A stretch of DNA of 32,682 nucleotides from Steroidobacteraceae bacterium. Its GTDB lineage: Bacteria; Pseudomonadota; Gammaproteobacteria; Steroidobacterales; Steroidobacteraceae. The stretch spans positions 1 to 32,682 of the forward strand of contig JAHCAN010000032.1 of assembly GCA_019634915.1 (NCBI GenBank), written 5' to 3'. Under the pieces are notes generated by a model, which had not been told where the DNA came from, did not search any database, and saw nothing but the letters and a program-made list of their open reading frames with translations. Below are positions 9,463 to 16,798 of the stretch, piece after piece (position 1 is the first letter of the stretch; every line of letters starts with the position of its first letter). The translations under genes and the position numbers were made by a program.

Positions 9463-10061
9463 CCGACGATTCGACGCTCGACGTCTGGTTCGACGCGCTG
9501 GCCGGCCGTGACACGAAGGGCGGTGCCGCCGCCAACGAGGCGCGCGCGCTGCGCGCTGCGTTGCACGGGCGCACCGCGACCGACGAGGTGAGCCTGCAGC
9601 GCGAGCTGGCGGCGAGCGCTGCGCACCGCGAGGCGCAGCTGCTCGCGGCGGCACGCCGTGATCCAATCGTCGGTCCGATGCTTGCGCGCGACACCGGCCG
9701 CCGCGCCTCCCCGCGTCGCGTCTGGGGCGCGCTGCTCGCCGCCGGCATCGCCGGCCTCGCGGTCGCGCTCGTGTGGACGCTGCGGCCCGCGACCGAGACG
9801 CCCGCCTACCGCGAGGTGCCCGATCAGGTGTACCGCATGGTCGCCGACGATCCGCGCGCGCTGCGAGACGAGCTCGCACGGGCCCTGCGTGCCGCCGGCA
9901 TCGAGGTCGTCAGTTACCAGCGCTTCGGCCGGGAGGGGCTCGACGCCGAGCTGCCGCGGCCGCTCACGCTGCCGGTACGCGACATCCTGCTGCGCTATCG
10001 CATCCCCGAACCCGCCGACGGCGTGCTGCGCGTCGAGATCGAAGCAGCGGCGCCGCCATGA
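9459..10061 (+). CDS. Single-pass membrane protein, putative anti-sigma factor
   Basis: This 200-residue protein starts at GTG within the GTGA overlap with the sigma stop. Residues 1-87 are hydrophilic and presumably cytoplasmic. One membrane helix spans about 88-107 (VWGALLAAGIAGLAVALVW), and about 93 residues follow on the periplasmic side. Position and topology match membrane anti-sigma factors. It has no cysteine, so it is not a zinc-binding (ZAS) anti-sigma, and I recognise no known anti-sigma domain. The role is therefore inferred from context. Its own stop overlaps the start of the CHAT protease gene by four bases, tying all three proteins together. The periplasmic tail is a candidate substrate or partner of that protease. 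Confidence 0.78.
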   Translation: MTDDSTLDVWFDALAGRDTKGGAAANEARALRAALHGRTATDEVSLQRELAASAAHREAQLLAAARRDPIVGPMLARDTGRRASPRRVWGALLAAGIAGLAVALVWTLRPATETPAYREVPDQVYRMVADDPRALRDELARALRAAGIEVVSYQRFGREGLDAELPRPLTLPVRDILLRYRIPEPADGVLRVEIEAAAPP

Positions 10062-13000
10062 CAGCGCGGCACGGCTTCGCGGGACTGCTGCTCGCCGCGC
10101 TCGCGATCACCGGTCGCGACGCCGGCGCGCTCGAGCTGCCATCGATCTGCGCGCAGCAGGCAGTGCCCGACGACGTCGGCGCACCGGTCGCCGAGCTGCG
10201 CGCGCGGGTCGATGCGATCGGCGAGAGCGAACCGATGAAGGCGGTGGCCATACTGTGCGCCACGATCCCGCGCGTCGCGCGCGAATACGGCGCCGACTCC
10301 GTCGAGCTCGCCTGGTGGGTACAGACGCTTGCGACACCCCTGATCGCCTACCGGGACGAGTTCACCGAGGCGATCCCGCTGCTCGAGTACGCGCGACCGA
10401 TCATCGAGCGTGAACTCGGCCTGCAAAGTGCGCAGGTCGCCGAGCTGCACGTCGCCTATGCCTGGATCGCGTATCGCCAGGGCCGGCTCGCGGCAGCCGG
10501 CGAGGAATGGCAGGCCGCGCTGCGCATCCGCGAGCACGTGCCGGGCGCGAAGCAGATCGAACTGCAGAAGGTACTGGTAGGCCTCGCGCAGGTACGCGTC
10601 TCGCAGCGCCGCTTCGCCGACGCGCGCGCGCTGCTCGAGCGCGCGCAGGGCATCCTCGCCGCCAACGGCGAAACGAAGAGCGCGGCGGCGGGCGCGATCG
10701 AGAACGCGCTGACCAACATCGCGTTGCGCGAGGAGGACTACCCGCGTGCGCGCCGGCACGCCGAGGCACAGCTCGCGATCGAGCTGGGGCTGCGCGCCGA
10801 ACGCGGCGCGGCCCAGCCGGTAACCGCCTGGCTGCTCTATGGCCAGGTGCTCGAAAAGCTCGATGAATACGAGCAGGCCGAGCACGCGATGCGCGAGGCG
10901 GTACGGCTCGCCGAAGCGACCGACGGGCCGCTGCAAAGGCATTACCTGCGGGCGCTGACCGTCCTCGGCGTGCTGCTGAACGCGCGCGGCAAGCCACAGG
11001 AGGCATTGCCCTTCGCCCGCCGCGCCGTCGAAGTCGCCACGCAGCAGCTCGGCACCGATGCGCCGAACCGGGTGAGCATGCTGCTGAGTCTCGCCGAGAT
11101 CGAACGCGTCCTCGGCGACCTGCCCGCATCGCAGACACTCTATGGTGAGGCGGGCCGGATCATCGCCGTGCACCCGGACGACGTCGAGCGCCAGGTGCGC
11201 GTCAACTACCACCGGGGCCTCGGCCTGCTGCAACAGTTGCTCGGCGCGACCGCCGATGCACGCGCAACCCTCACCCGCGGTCTCGAGATCGCCGGCGGCG
11301 GCGCCGACATGACGACGGAACGCGCCAGCGTGCTGCTGCTGCTCGCGCGCCTCAACGCCGATGACGATCCGATGCTTGCCCGCGCGCAGCTCGGCGAGGC
11401 ACTCGCGCTGTACGCCTCGCGCCTGCCCGCCGGGCATCCGACGCTGCTGCGCGTCGTCAACGAACTGTGCGCAATCGACGTGCGCACGACACCGGCCGAC
11501 GCGCCGAACTGCCGCGACGCGCAGCAGCGGCTCGAGGCGGCACGCGAAGTCGAGCCCGCGCTGCGCCACGCCGTCTACGCCAACGAAAGCGCCCTCGAGG
11601 AGGCGCGCGGCAATACCGCAAGCGCCTGGTCGCTCGCCGTGCGCGCGTTGTCCGCAGCCGCGACGCTCGGCACGCCGGATCCGGAATGGCAGGCCCAGTT
11701 CCGCCTCGCGCGACTGCTGCACGAGCGCGGCGACGACGCGCTCGCGATCTTCTTCGGCAAGCAGTCGATCGGCCGCGTCGAGGCCTTGCGCGCCGGGCTC
11801 AACGATGCCGACCGCTCGCCGCACGGCGGCTTCCTGCGCGACAAGGTCGGCGTCTACCGCGCGGTTGCCGACTGGCTGATGCAGACCGGACGCATGGACG
11901 AAGGACTGCAGGTTCTCGATCTGCTGAAGGCCGAAGAGCTGAATGATTTCGTGCCGCGCGCGGCCCCGGCGGCGCGACCCGGCACCGGCATCGCGCTGAC
12001 CGCCGCCGAGCAGCGGCTCTGGGCGCGCTACCTCGCCTCGCTGCGCACGGATTCCGCGACGGGCGCCGAGATCGACACCCTGGCCCGCCGCCGCGAGGCC
12101 GGACGCATCAGTCCGGAGGAGCGGCAGCGGCTCGGGCAGTTGCTCGCGCGCCAGCCCAGCGAGGAGGCGGCGCGGGCGAAGCGCATCGACGCGTTCATCG
12201 GCACCGCGACGGGCACGGCCGCACCGATTCCGGGCCGCGTGATCTCCACCGAGCGCCTCGCACGCGAACTCGAGCGCTATGGCGAGGACAGTGCAATCGG
12301 CGTGTACCTGCTGACCGACCATCACCTGCGGATACTGGTGGCCACACGCCAGGGCCAGACCGAACACCGCATCGACATCGAAGCGACGACGCTGCGCCGC
12401 CAGATCGGCGAGCTGCTCGATGCGATCGGCCGGCGCGAGGACGTACGGGCGCGCTCGAAGGCGCTGTACGACATCCTCGCGCGCCCGCTCGCCGAGGCCG
12501 CCCGCCGCGCCGGCGCGCACCGTCTGATCCTGTGGCCCGACGATGCACTGCGCTACGTGCCGTTCGCCGCGCTCCACGACGGCGAGCAGTACCTGATCGC
12601 CCGCTACGCGATCCAGCTGTATGCGGACGCCGCGCCGCACACCGCTTCCGGCGGCGCTCCGGACGAGCGCCGCGAGCGCGCCGCGCCGACACCGATGACG
12701 GTGCGGGGGCTCGGCGTCACACGGGCCGTGGCGGGCTACAGCGCGCTGCCGGCGGTCGCCGACGAGCTCTGTTATGTCGTGCGCGGGCCGATCACCGGGC
12801 TTACCTCACCCGGCGAGGCCTGCGACGGGCCGACGCGCGGTTCCGGGCCTGCGACCGGACGCGGCGCGCTGCCGGGCGAAGGCTATGCCGATGCGGCGTT
12901 CACCGAAGCGCGGCTCGATTCGCTGCTGGAGGCGCCGCGGGATTTCTCGGTGCTGCACCTCGGCACCCACTTCAGCCTGCGGCCTGGCAACGCGATGCGC

Positions 13001-13369
13001 TCCTGGCTGCTGCTCGGCGACGGCGAGCAGCTCACGCTCGACAAGATCAGCACGCTCGACTTCTCCGGCATCGCATTGACGACCTTGTCAGGCTGCCAGA
13101 CCGGCATGGGCGGCGCGGTCACCGCCGACGGCCGCGAGATCGAAGGCCTCAGCGCGATCGTGCAGCGGCGCGGCGCGCGCAGCGTGATCGCGAGCCTGTG
13201 GCGCGTCGAGGATCGCAGCACCGCAAGCCTGATGCGCAAGATGTACGACGAGATGTCGACGCTGCATGCCCGCGGCGGCAGCACCGCGCGCGCACTGCAG
13301 CTCGCGCAGCTGTCCCAGCTCGACCGTCACCCGTACTACTGGGCCGGCTTCCTGCTGACGAGCCGCTAG
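10058..13369 (+). CDS. Secreted TPR-CHAT caspase-like protease
   Basis: This 1103-residue protein starts at the ATG in an ATGA overlap. Residues 1-25 form a signal peptide (MTARHGFAGLLLAALAITG...), so a periplasmic location is expected. Residues of about 70-560 contain many TPR-like helical pairs (EYEQAEHAMREAVRLAEA, GKPQEALPFARRAVEVATQQ). From about 730 to the end is a CHAT domain of clan CD, related to caspases and separase. The catalytic histidine is probably H971 in VLHLGTHFSLRPGN and the cysteine C1013 in TLSGCQTG. REIEGLSAIVQRRGARSVIA and SLWRVED complete the fold. TPR-CHAT proteins are known as signal-activated proteases. Coupling to a sigma/anti-sigma-like pair suggests it senses an envelope signal and cleaves the anti-sigma; that is inference. 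Confidence 0.9.
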   Translation: MTARHGFAGLLLAALAITGRDAGALELPSICAQQAVPDDVGAPVAELRARVDAIGESEPMKAVAILCATIPRVAREYGADSVELAWWVQTLATPLIAYRDEFTEAIPLLEYARPIIERELGLQSAQVAELHVAYAWIAYRQGRLAAAGEEWQAALRIREHVPGAKQIELQKVLVGLAQVRVSQRRFADARALLERAQGILAANGETKSAAAGAIENALTNIALREEDYPRARRHAEAQLAIELGLRAERGAAQPVTAWLLYGQVLEKLDEYEQAEHAMREAVRLAEATDGPLQRHYLRALTVLGVLLNARGKPQEALPFARRAVEVATQQLGTDAPNRVSMLLSLAEIERVLGDLPASQTLYGEAGRIIAVHPDDVERQVRVNYHRGLGLLQQLLGATADARATLTRGLEIAGGGADMTTERASVLLLLARLNADDDPMLARAQLGEALALYASRLPAGHPTLLRVVNELCAIDVRTTPADAPNCRDAQQRLEAAREVEPALRHAVYANESALEEARGNTASAWSLAVRALSAAATLGTPDPEWQAQFRLARLLHERGDDALAIFFGKQSIGRVEALRAGLNDADRSPHGGFLRDKVGVYRAVADWLMQTGRMDEGLQVLDLLKAEELNDFVPRAAPAARPGTGIALTAAEQRLWARYLASLRTDSATGAEIDTLARRREAGRISPEERQRLGQLLARQPSEEAARAKRIDAFIGTATGTAAPIPGRVISTERLARELERYGEDSAIGVYLLTDHHLRILVATRQGQTEHRIDIEATTLRRQIGELLDAIGRREDVRARSKALYDILARPLAEAARRAGAHRLILWPDDALRYVPFAALHDGEQYLIARYAIQLYADAAPHTASGGAPDERRERAAPTPMTVRGLGVTRAVAGYSALPAVADELCYVVRGPITGLTSPGEACDGPTRGSGPATGRGALPGEGYADAAFTEARLDSLLEAPRDFSVLHLGTHFSLRPGNAMRSWLLLGDGEQLTLDKISTLDFSGIALTTLSGCQTGMGGAVTADGREIEGLSAIVQRRGARSVIASLWRVEDRSTASLMRKMYDEMSTLHARGGSTARALQLAQLSQLDRHPYYWAGFLLTSR

Positions 13370-13385
13370 CGTGCAGCGCGTGCCA

Positions 13386-13958
13386 TCACGGCATCACCGG
13401 CACCCCGATCCACTTCGCATGCAGGCTGCCGACGAACAACACATACACCGCGAGCCCGAGCACGACGGCGATCAGGTCGTTCCACCGGCTCGCCGGCGCC
13501 GCCGGGATCGGGCGCTGCGCGCGATGCTTCAGTGAAATGCGGTCGGCGACCGCCCACGCGAGCAGGCCGCCGAACAGCACGATGTCGGCCAGCGTGCCAT
13601 TGGCGAGCAGGTGCGCGACGGCCCACAGCTTCACCGCGACCAGCATCGGGTGCTTCATCGCCGTCTTGATGCGGCCGGGCATGTAGGCCGCGAACAGCAG
13701 CGGGAACACCGGCAGCATCAGCAGCGCGGCGAGCTGGCGCATCCACGGCTGCGGCGTGTACAGCACCAGCGGCTGCTGTCGCGCGACGCCATAACCCCAG
13801 ATCAGCAGCACGAAGCCTGCGAGCGACACGATCGAGTACAGTGCACGCCAGCCCATCGGACCCATGCTCACCGCGAGGCGATCGCGCCCCGCCGGCGAGA
13901 AGATCGACGCGGAATGGATGCCGAGAAACAGGACCAAGCCGACTACCAGCCATGTCAT
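13386..13958 (-). CDS. NnrU family membrane protein
   Basis: This 190-residue polytopic protein matches the NnrU family: [20 protein letters not shown] at the start, GWRALYSIVSLAGFVLLIWG, then MPGRIKTAMKHPMLVAVKLW and AHLLANGTLADIVLFGGLLA. About six membrane helices are visible. NnrU was named in denitrifiers for a gene near nitrite/nitric-oxide reductase genes, but the family is widespread and its biochemical role is not settled. No denitrification gene is seen nearby. The 5' end overlaps the divergent DUF938 gene by seven bases, and the gene is convergent with the CHAT gene 16 bases away. Confidence 0.9.
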   Translation of the reverse strand: MTWLVVGLVLFLGIHSASIFSPAGRDRLAVSMGPMGWRALYSIVSLAGFVLLIWGYGVARQQPLVLYTPQPWMRQLAALLMLPVFPLLFAAYMPGRIKTAMKHPMLVAVKLWAVAHLLANGTLADIVLFGGLLAWAVADRISLKHRAQRPIPAAPASRWNDLIAVVLGLAVYVLFVGSLHAKWIGVPVMP

Positions 13959-14632
13959 CGCGATCTCCCTCCGATCCCCTGAGCTATCCTACCGCCGAAT
14001 CCCCCGCTTGCGAGCGGAACAGGCAGCCTATCCTCGAACGCCTCCGCCCCGCCCTCGCACATTCGCGGCATGTGCTCGAGATCGGCAGCGGCACCGGCCA
14101 GCACGCCGTGTTCTTCGCCCCTGCGCTGCCTCACCTCCTGTGGCAGGCCTCCGATCGCGCCGAGTGGCTGCCCGGCCTGCGCGCGCGGATCGCGCGGGAA
14201 GGCGCGGGGAAGCTGCCGCCACCGATCGAACTCGACGTGACCGCAAACCCGTGGCCACTCCCCGCCGGCACGGCAGTGCCCCCGGTCGACGCGGTGTTCA
14301 CCGCCAATACGCTGCACATCATGGGCTGGCCCGCGGTCGAGGCGTTCTTCGCCGGCGTCGGGCGGCTGCTCGCCATGAGCGGTGACGCCCGCGCCACCGG
14401 CACGAGCCCGCGACGCGTGCTCGCGGTCTATGGCCCGTTCCGCTATCGCGGCGCGTTCACGAGCGCGAGCAACGCGGCCTTCGATGCGACGCTCAGGCAG
14501 CGTGACCCCGCGAGCGGGATCCGCGACTTCGAAGCGGTCGACGCGCTCGCCGCGGCGCAGGGGCTCGCGCTCGAGGCCGACCACGCGATGCCGGCCAACA
14601 ATCAGCTGCTGCTGTGGGGCGCCGCCGCCTGA
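13952..14632 (+). CDS. DUF938 family class I SAM-dependent methyltransferase-like protein
   Basis: This 226-residue protein has the DUF938 opening [15 protein letters not shown], then SAM-binding motif I at residues 41-55 ([15 protein letters not shown]). Later come [20 protein letters not shown] and [20 protein letters not shown], typical of this family. The start at 13952 gives the usual short N-terminus; an ATG at 13841 would run deep into the divergent nnrU-like gene. The substrate of DUF938 proteins is unknown. The gene overlaps the NnrU-like gene head-to-head by seven bases and the convergent TerC gene by 31 bases, so it is probably expressed alone. Confidence 0.9.
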   Translation: MSSRSPSDPLSYPTAESPACERNRQPILERLRPALAHSRHVLEIGSGTGQHAVFFAPALPHLLWQASDRAEWLPGLRARIAREGAGKLPPPIELDVTANPWPLPAGTAVPPVDAVFTANTLHIMGWPAVEAFFAGVGRLLAMSGDARATGTSPRRVLAVYGPFRYRGAFTSASNAAFDATLRQRDPASGIRDFEAVDALAAAQGLALEADHAMPANNQLLLWGAAA

Positions 14633-15366
14633 GCCCGCTTGCGCTGCGCGCGGCGCGCGAACATGTTGAGCGCCTCGACGAACGCCGAGAACGCCATCGC
14701 CGCGTACACGTAGCCGCGCGGAACGTGGACGCCAAAGCCGTCGGCGATCAGCGTCGTGCCGATCATCAGCAGGAAGCCGAGTGCGAGCATCACGATCGTC
14801 GGGTTCGCGTGGATGAAGCGCGCGAGCGGGTCGGCCGCGAGCAGCATCGTCACGACCGCGACGATCACCGCGATCACCATGATCGGGATGTGCTCGGTCA
14901 TGCCGACCGCGGTGATGATGCTGTCGAGCGAGAACACGAGGTCGAGCAGCAGGATCTGCACGATCGCCGACGCGAAGCCGATTTCGGCCCGCTTGCCGAC
15001 GAGCAGGTGCGGCGCGGCATCGGGATCGACGCTCTGGTGGATTTCGGTGGTCGCCTTCCAGACGAGGAAGAGCCCGCCCGCGATCAGGATCAGGTCGCGC
15101 CAGGAGAAGTCCTGGCCGAAGGCTTCGAACAGCGGCGCGGTGAGACGCACGATGATGGCGATCGTGCCGAGCAGCGCGAGCCGCAGGACCAGCGCGAGCG
15201 CGATGCCGATGCGCCGCCCGCGGCTGCGCTGGTGCTCCGGGAGCTTGTTGGTCAGGATCGAGATGAAGATCAGGTTGTCGATGCCGAGCACGACTTCCAT
15301 CGCGACCAGCGTCGCAAGAGCGGCCCAGGCGGCGGGGTCGGCGGCGAGCACGAGCAGCTGGTCCAT
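14602..15366 (-). CDS. TerC family integral membrane protein
   Basis: This 254-residue polytopic protein has the two paired acidic motifs of the TerC family. The first is [20 protein letters not shown] near residues 23-42 and the second is [18 protein letters not shown]. About seven membrane helices are visible. TerC proteins include Alx and manganese exporters of the MntP/Alx type, and the name comes from tellurite resistance. A metal-ion transport role, probably Mn(II), is the best family-based guess. Its 3' end overlaps the DUF938 gene by 31 bases. The VanZ-like gene starting at 16260 precedes it on the same strand with a 12-base gap, so the two may be co-transcribed. Confidence 0.92.
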   Translation of the reverse strand: MDQLLVLAADPAAWAALATLVAMEVVLGIDNLIFISILTNKLPEHQRSRGRRIGIALALVLRLALLGTIAIIVRLTAPLFEAFGQDFSWRDLILIAGGLFLVWKATTEIHQSVDPDAAPHLLVGKRAEIGFASAIVQILLLDLVFSLDSIITAVGMTEHIPIMVIAVIVAVVTMLLAADPLARFIHANPTIVMLALGFLLMIGTTLIADGFGVHVPRGYVYAAMAFSAFVEALNMFARRAQRKRAQAAAPHSSS

Positions 15367-15378
15367 CGCGCGAGAATA

Positions 15379-16260
15379 TCAGGGGCCGGGTTCGAGCCGC
15401 AGGCTTTCGAGGTCGAACGCCTCGCCGCGCGAACCCGGTGACAGGAAGATCACGACGCGGGTGACGTGCGACAGGTCGAGCAGGCGCCCGACCGGGCCAT
15501 GCTCGATTTCCGCAACTGGCACGCGCCACTGCAGCTGCGTCCGCGGCGGCACGATGCGCTCGCGGTTGAACCTGTCCTCGTACTCGGTGTCGCGCGGCTG
15601 GTCGTCGATGCGCAGATTCAGGGCAATCGGCGCGCTGCCGGGATTGGCGGCGCGGACGACGAGCGTCGCGTAGCCCCGCCAGTCCGGCGGCGGCTCGCGG
15701 ACCACCACACCCGCGTATGAATCGCTTTCGGCCATGAAGCGCGCCCGCGACGGATCGGGCAGATGCACCAGACGCCCGGTCCGGGGCGTTTCGATGAACA
15801 CGTTCCAGGTGGCGCGGCCGGCGTCCCAGACGACCTGCGGCTGCCGGGCACGCTGCGCATAGGCCCAGCCCGTGAGGGCGAGCGGCGCAAGGCCCGCGAC
15901 GATGGCGAGCGCCGCGGCGGCCAGCAGCCAGGGCCGGCGCGGACGCATGCCGACCCAGCCGAGCATCCCGGCCACGCCCCCGAGCAGGTCGCGGCCGACG
16001 TCGCCAATGGAAGGATCGCCCCCGCTCGCGCCCTGCGCCAGTTCGGTGCCGGCGCCGAACAGCAGCAGCAAGCCCAGGATCACGACGAACCCGGCGCCGC
16101 GCGGGCGCGCGATCGCGCACAGCAATACGGCGATCGCGGCGAAGGTCAGCACGTGGCCGGCATCATGCAGGGCGCCGAGCCAGACCATCGAGCCGATCCG
16201 TGGCGGGCTGACGACGAAGGCGAGCAACAGGGCGATCAGCAGGGCCGCGGCGGCGCGCAT
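15379..16260 (-). CDS. VanZ-like membrane protein with C-terminal extracytoplasmic domain
   Basis: This 293-residue protein starts at ATG 16260. The N-terminal half has four membrane segments of VanZ-like type, with HDAGHVLTFAAIAVLL and an FGAGTELAQGASGGDPSIGD loop resembling the conserved 'E..Q...R..s..D' VanZ pattern. After a further helix near residues 113-133, the C-terminal half is a beta-rich soluble domain (WNVFIETPRTGRLVHLP, ALNLRIDDQPRDTEYED, VTRVVIFLSPGSRGEAFDLE), probably periplasmic and carbohydrate-binding-like in fold. VanZ-family proteins are associated with glycopeptide resistance in one case, but most are of unknown role. A reading extended to 16755 would run antisense through nikR and is rejected. 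Confidence 0.85.
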   Translation of the reverse strand: MRAAAALLIALLLAFVVSPPRIGSMVWLGALHDAGHVLTFAAIAVLLCAIARPRGAGFVVILGLLLLFGAGTELAQGASGGDPSIGDVGRDLLGGVAGMLGWVGMRPRRPWLLAAAALAIVAGLAPLALTGWAYAQRARQPQVVWDAGRATWNVFIETPRTGRLVHLPDPSRARFMAESDSYAGVVVREPPPDWRGYATLVVRAANPGSAPIALNLRIDDQPRDTEYEDRFNRERIVPPRTQLQWRVPVAEIEHGPVGRLLDLSHVTRVVIFLSPGSRGEAFDLESLRLEPGP

Positions 16261-16290
16261 GGTGGGCGCAGTATGCAATAAACTCGCGCC

Positions 16291-16749
16291 ATGCAACGCG
16301 TCACCATCTCGCTCGACGACGACCTCGCCGAGCAGTTCGACCGACTCATCGCGCAGCGCGGCTACGAGAACCGCAGCGAGGCCGTGCGTGACCTGATCCG
16401 CCGCGACCTCGATCGCGACGCGCAGGAGCACGCGCCGCGCGGCCAGTGCGTCGCGAGCCTGTCCTATGTGTACAACCACCACGCGCGCGATCTCGCCGAG
16501 CGCCTCGCCGAGCGCCAGCACGCGCACCACGACCTGGTGGTCGCGACGATGCACGTGCACCTCGACCACGAGAACTGCCTCGAGAGCACCGTGCTGCAGG
16601 GCACGGTGGCGGCGGTGCGCAAACTGGCCGCGAGCCTGACCGCCGAGCCGGGCGTGCGCCACGGCAACCTGAACCTCGTTGCGGTCGAGCCGGCCGACCA
16701 CCACGCGCACGGCGGGCGCGCGCACCGGCACCTGAAGCCTAGGTATTGA
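16291..16749 (+). CDS. nikR: Nickel-responsive regulator NikR
   Basis: This 152-residue protein is a NikR-type repressor. A ribbon-helix-helix DNA-binding domain spans residues 1-45 (QRVTISLDDDLAEQFDRLIA, RSEAVRDLIRRDL). It is followed by the ACT-like nickel-sensing domain with HHDLVVATMHVHLDHENCLE. By alignment with E. coli NikR (H76, H87, H89, C95), the nickel ligands here are H77, H88, H90 and C96, all present. A histidine-rich tail (DHHAHGGRAHRH) could bind additional metal. Nickel-loaded NikR represses nickel uptake genes. A matching operator lies directly downstream, in front of the nickel permease/receptor gene. It is divergent from the VanZ-like gene with 30 bases between. Confidence 0.96.
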   Translation: MQRVTISLDDDLAEQFDRLIAQRGYENRSEAVRDLIRRDLDRDAQEHAPRGQCVASLSYVYNHHARDLAERLAERQHAHHDLVVATMHVHLDHENCLESTVLQGTVAAVRKLAASLTAEPGVRHGNLNLVAVEPADHHAHGGRAHRHLKPRY

Positions 16750-16761
16750 CCGCAACTGCCT

Positions 16762-16788
16762 GTATGACGATTTTTAGATTCGTCATAC
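16762..16788. promoter_or_regulatory. NikR operator upstream of the nickel transport gene
   Basis: GTATGACGA (16762-16770) and TCGTCATAC (16780-16788) form a perfect 9-bp inverted repeat. The half-sites GTATGA and TCATAC are those of the E. coli nik operator, but here they are 15 rather than 16 bases apart. The site ends ten bases before the ATG at 16799, so a bound repressor would block transcription of the permease-receptor gene. A TTGACC at 16746-16751 is a possible -35; no strong -10 was seen. Confidence 0.85.
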
Positions 16789-16798
16789 TCGGGCAGCC

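Noticed and set aside
9773-10057. Longer start for the CHAT protein
   Set aside because: This would overlap the whole anti-sigma-like tail in another frame and lose the signal peptide; ATG 10058 gives an ATGA overlap and a clean signal peptide.
9995-12640. 881-codon minus-strand open frame opposite the CHAT gene
   Set aside because: Antisense shadow typical of high-GC coding DNA; composition is low-complexity Arg/Gln/Ala/Asp and it crosses two coupled plus-strand genes.
8854-13369. Craspase-like (type III-E CRISPR) locus
   Set aside because: There is a TPR-CHAT and a sigma factor, but no Cas7-like effector and no CRISPR repeats, and the CHAT protein has a secretion signal.
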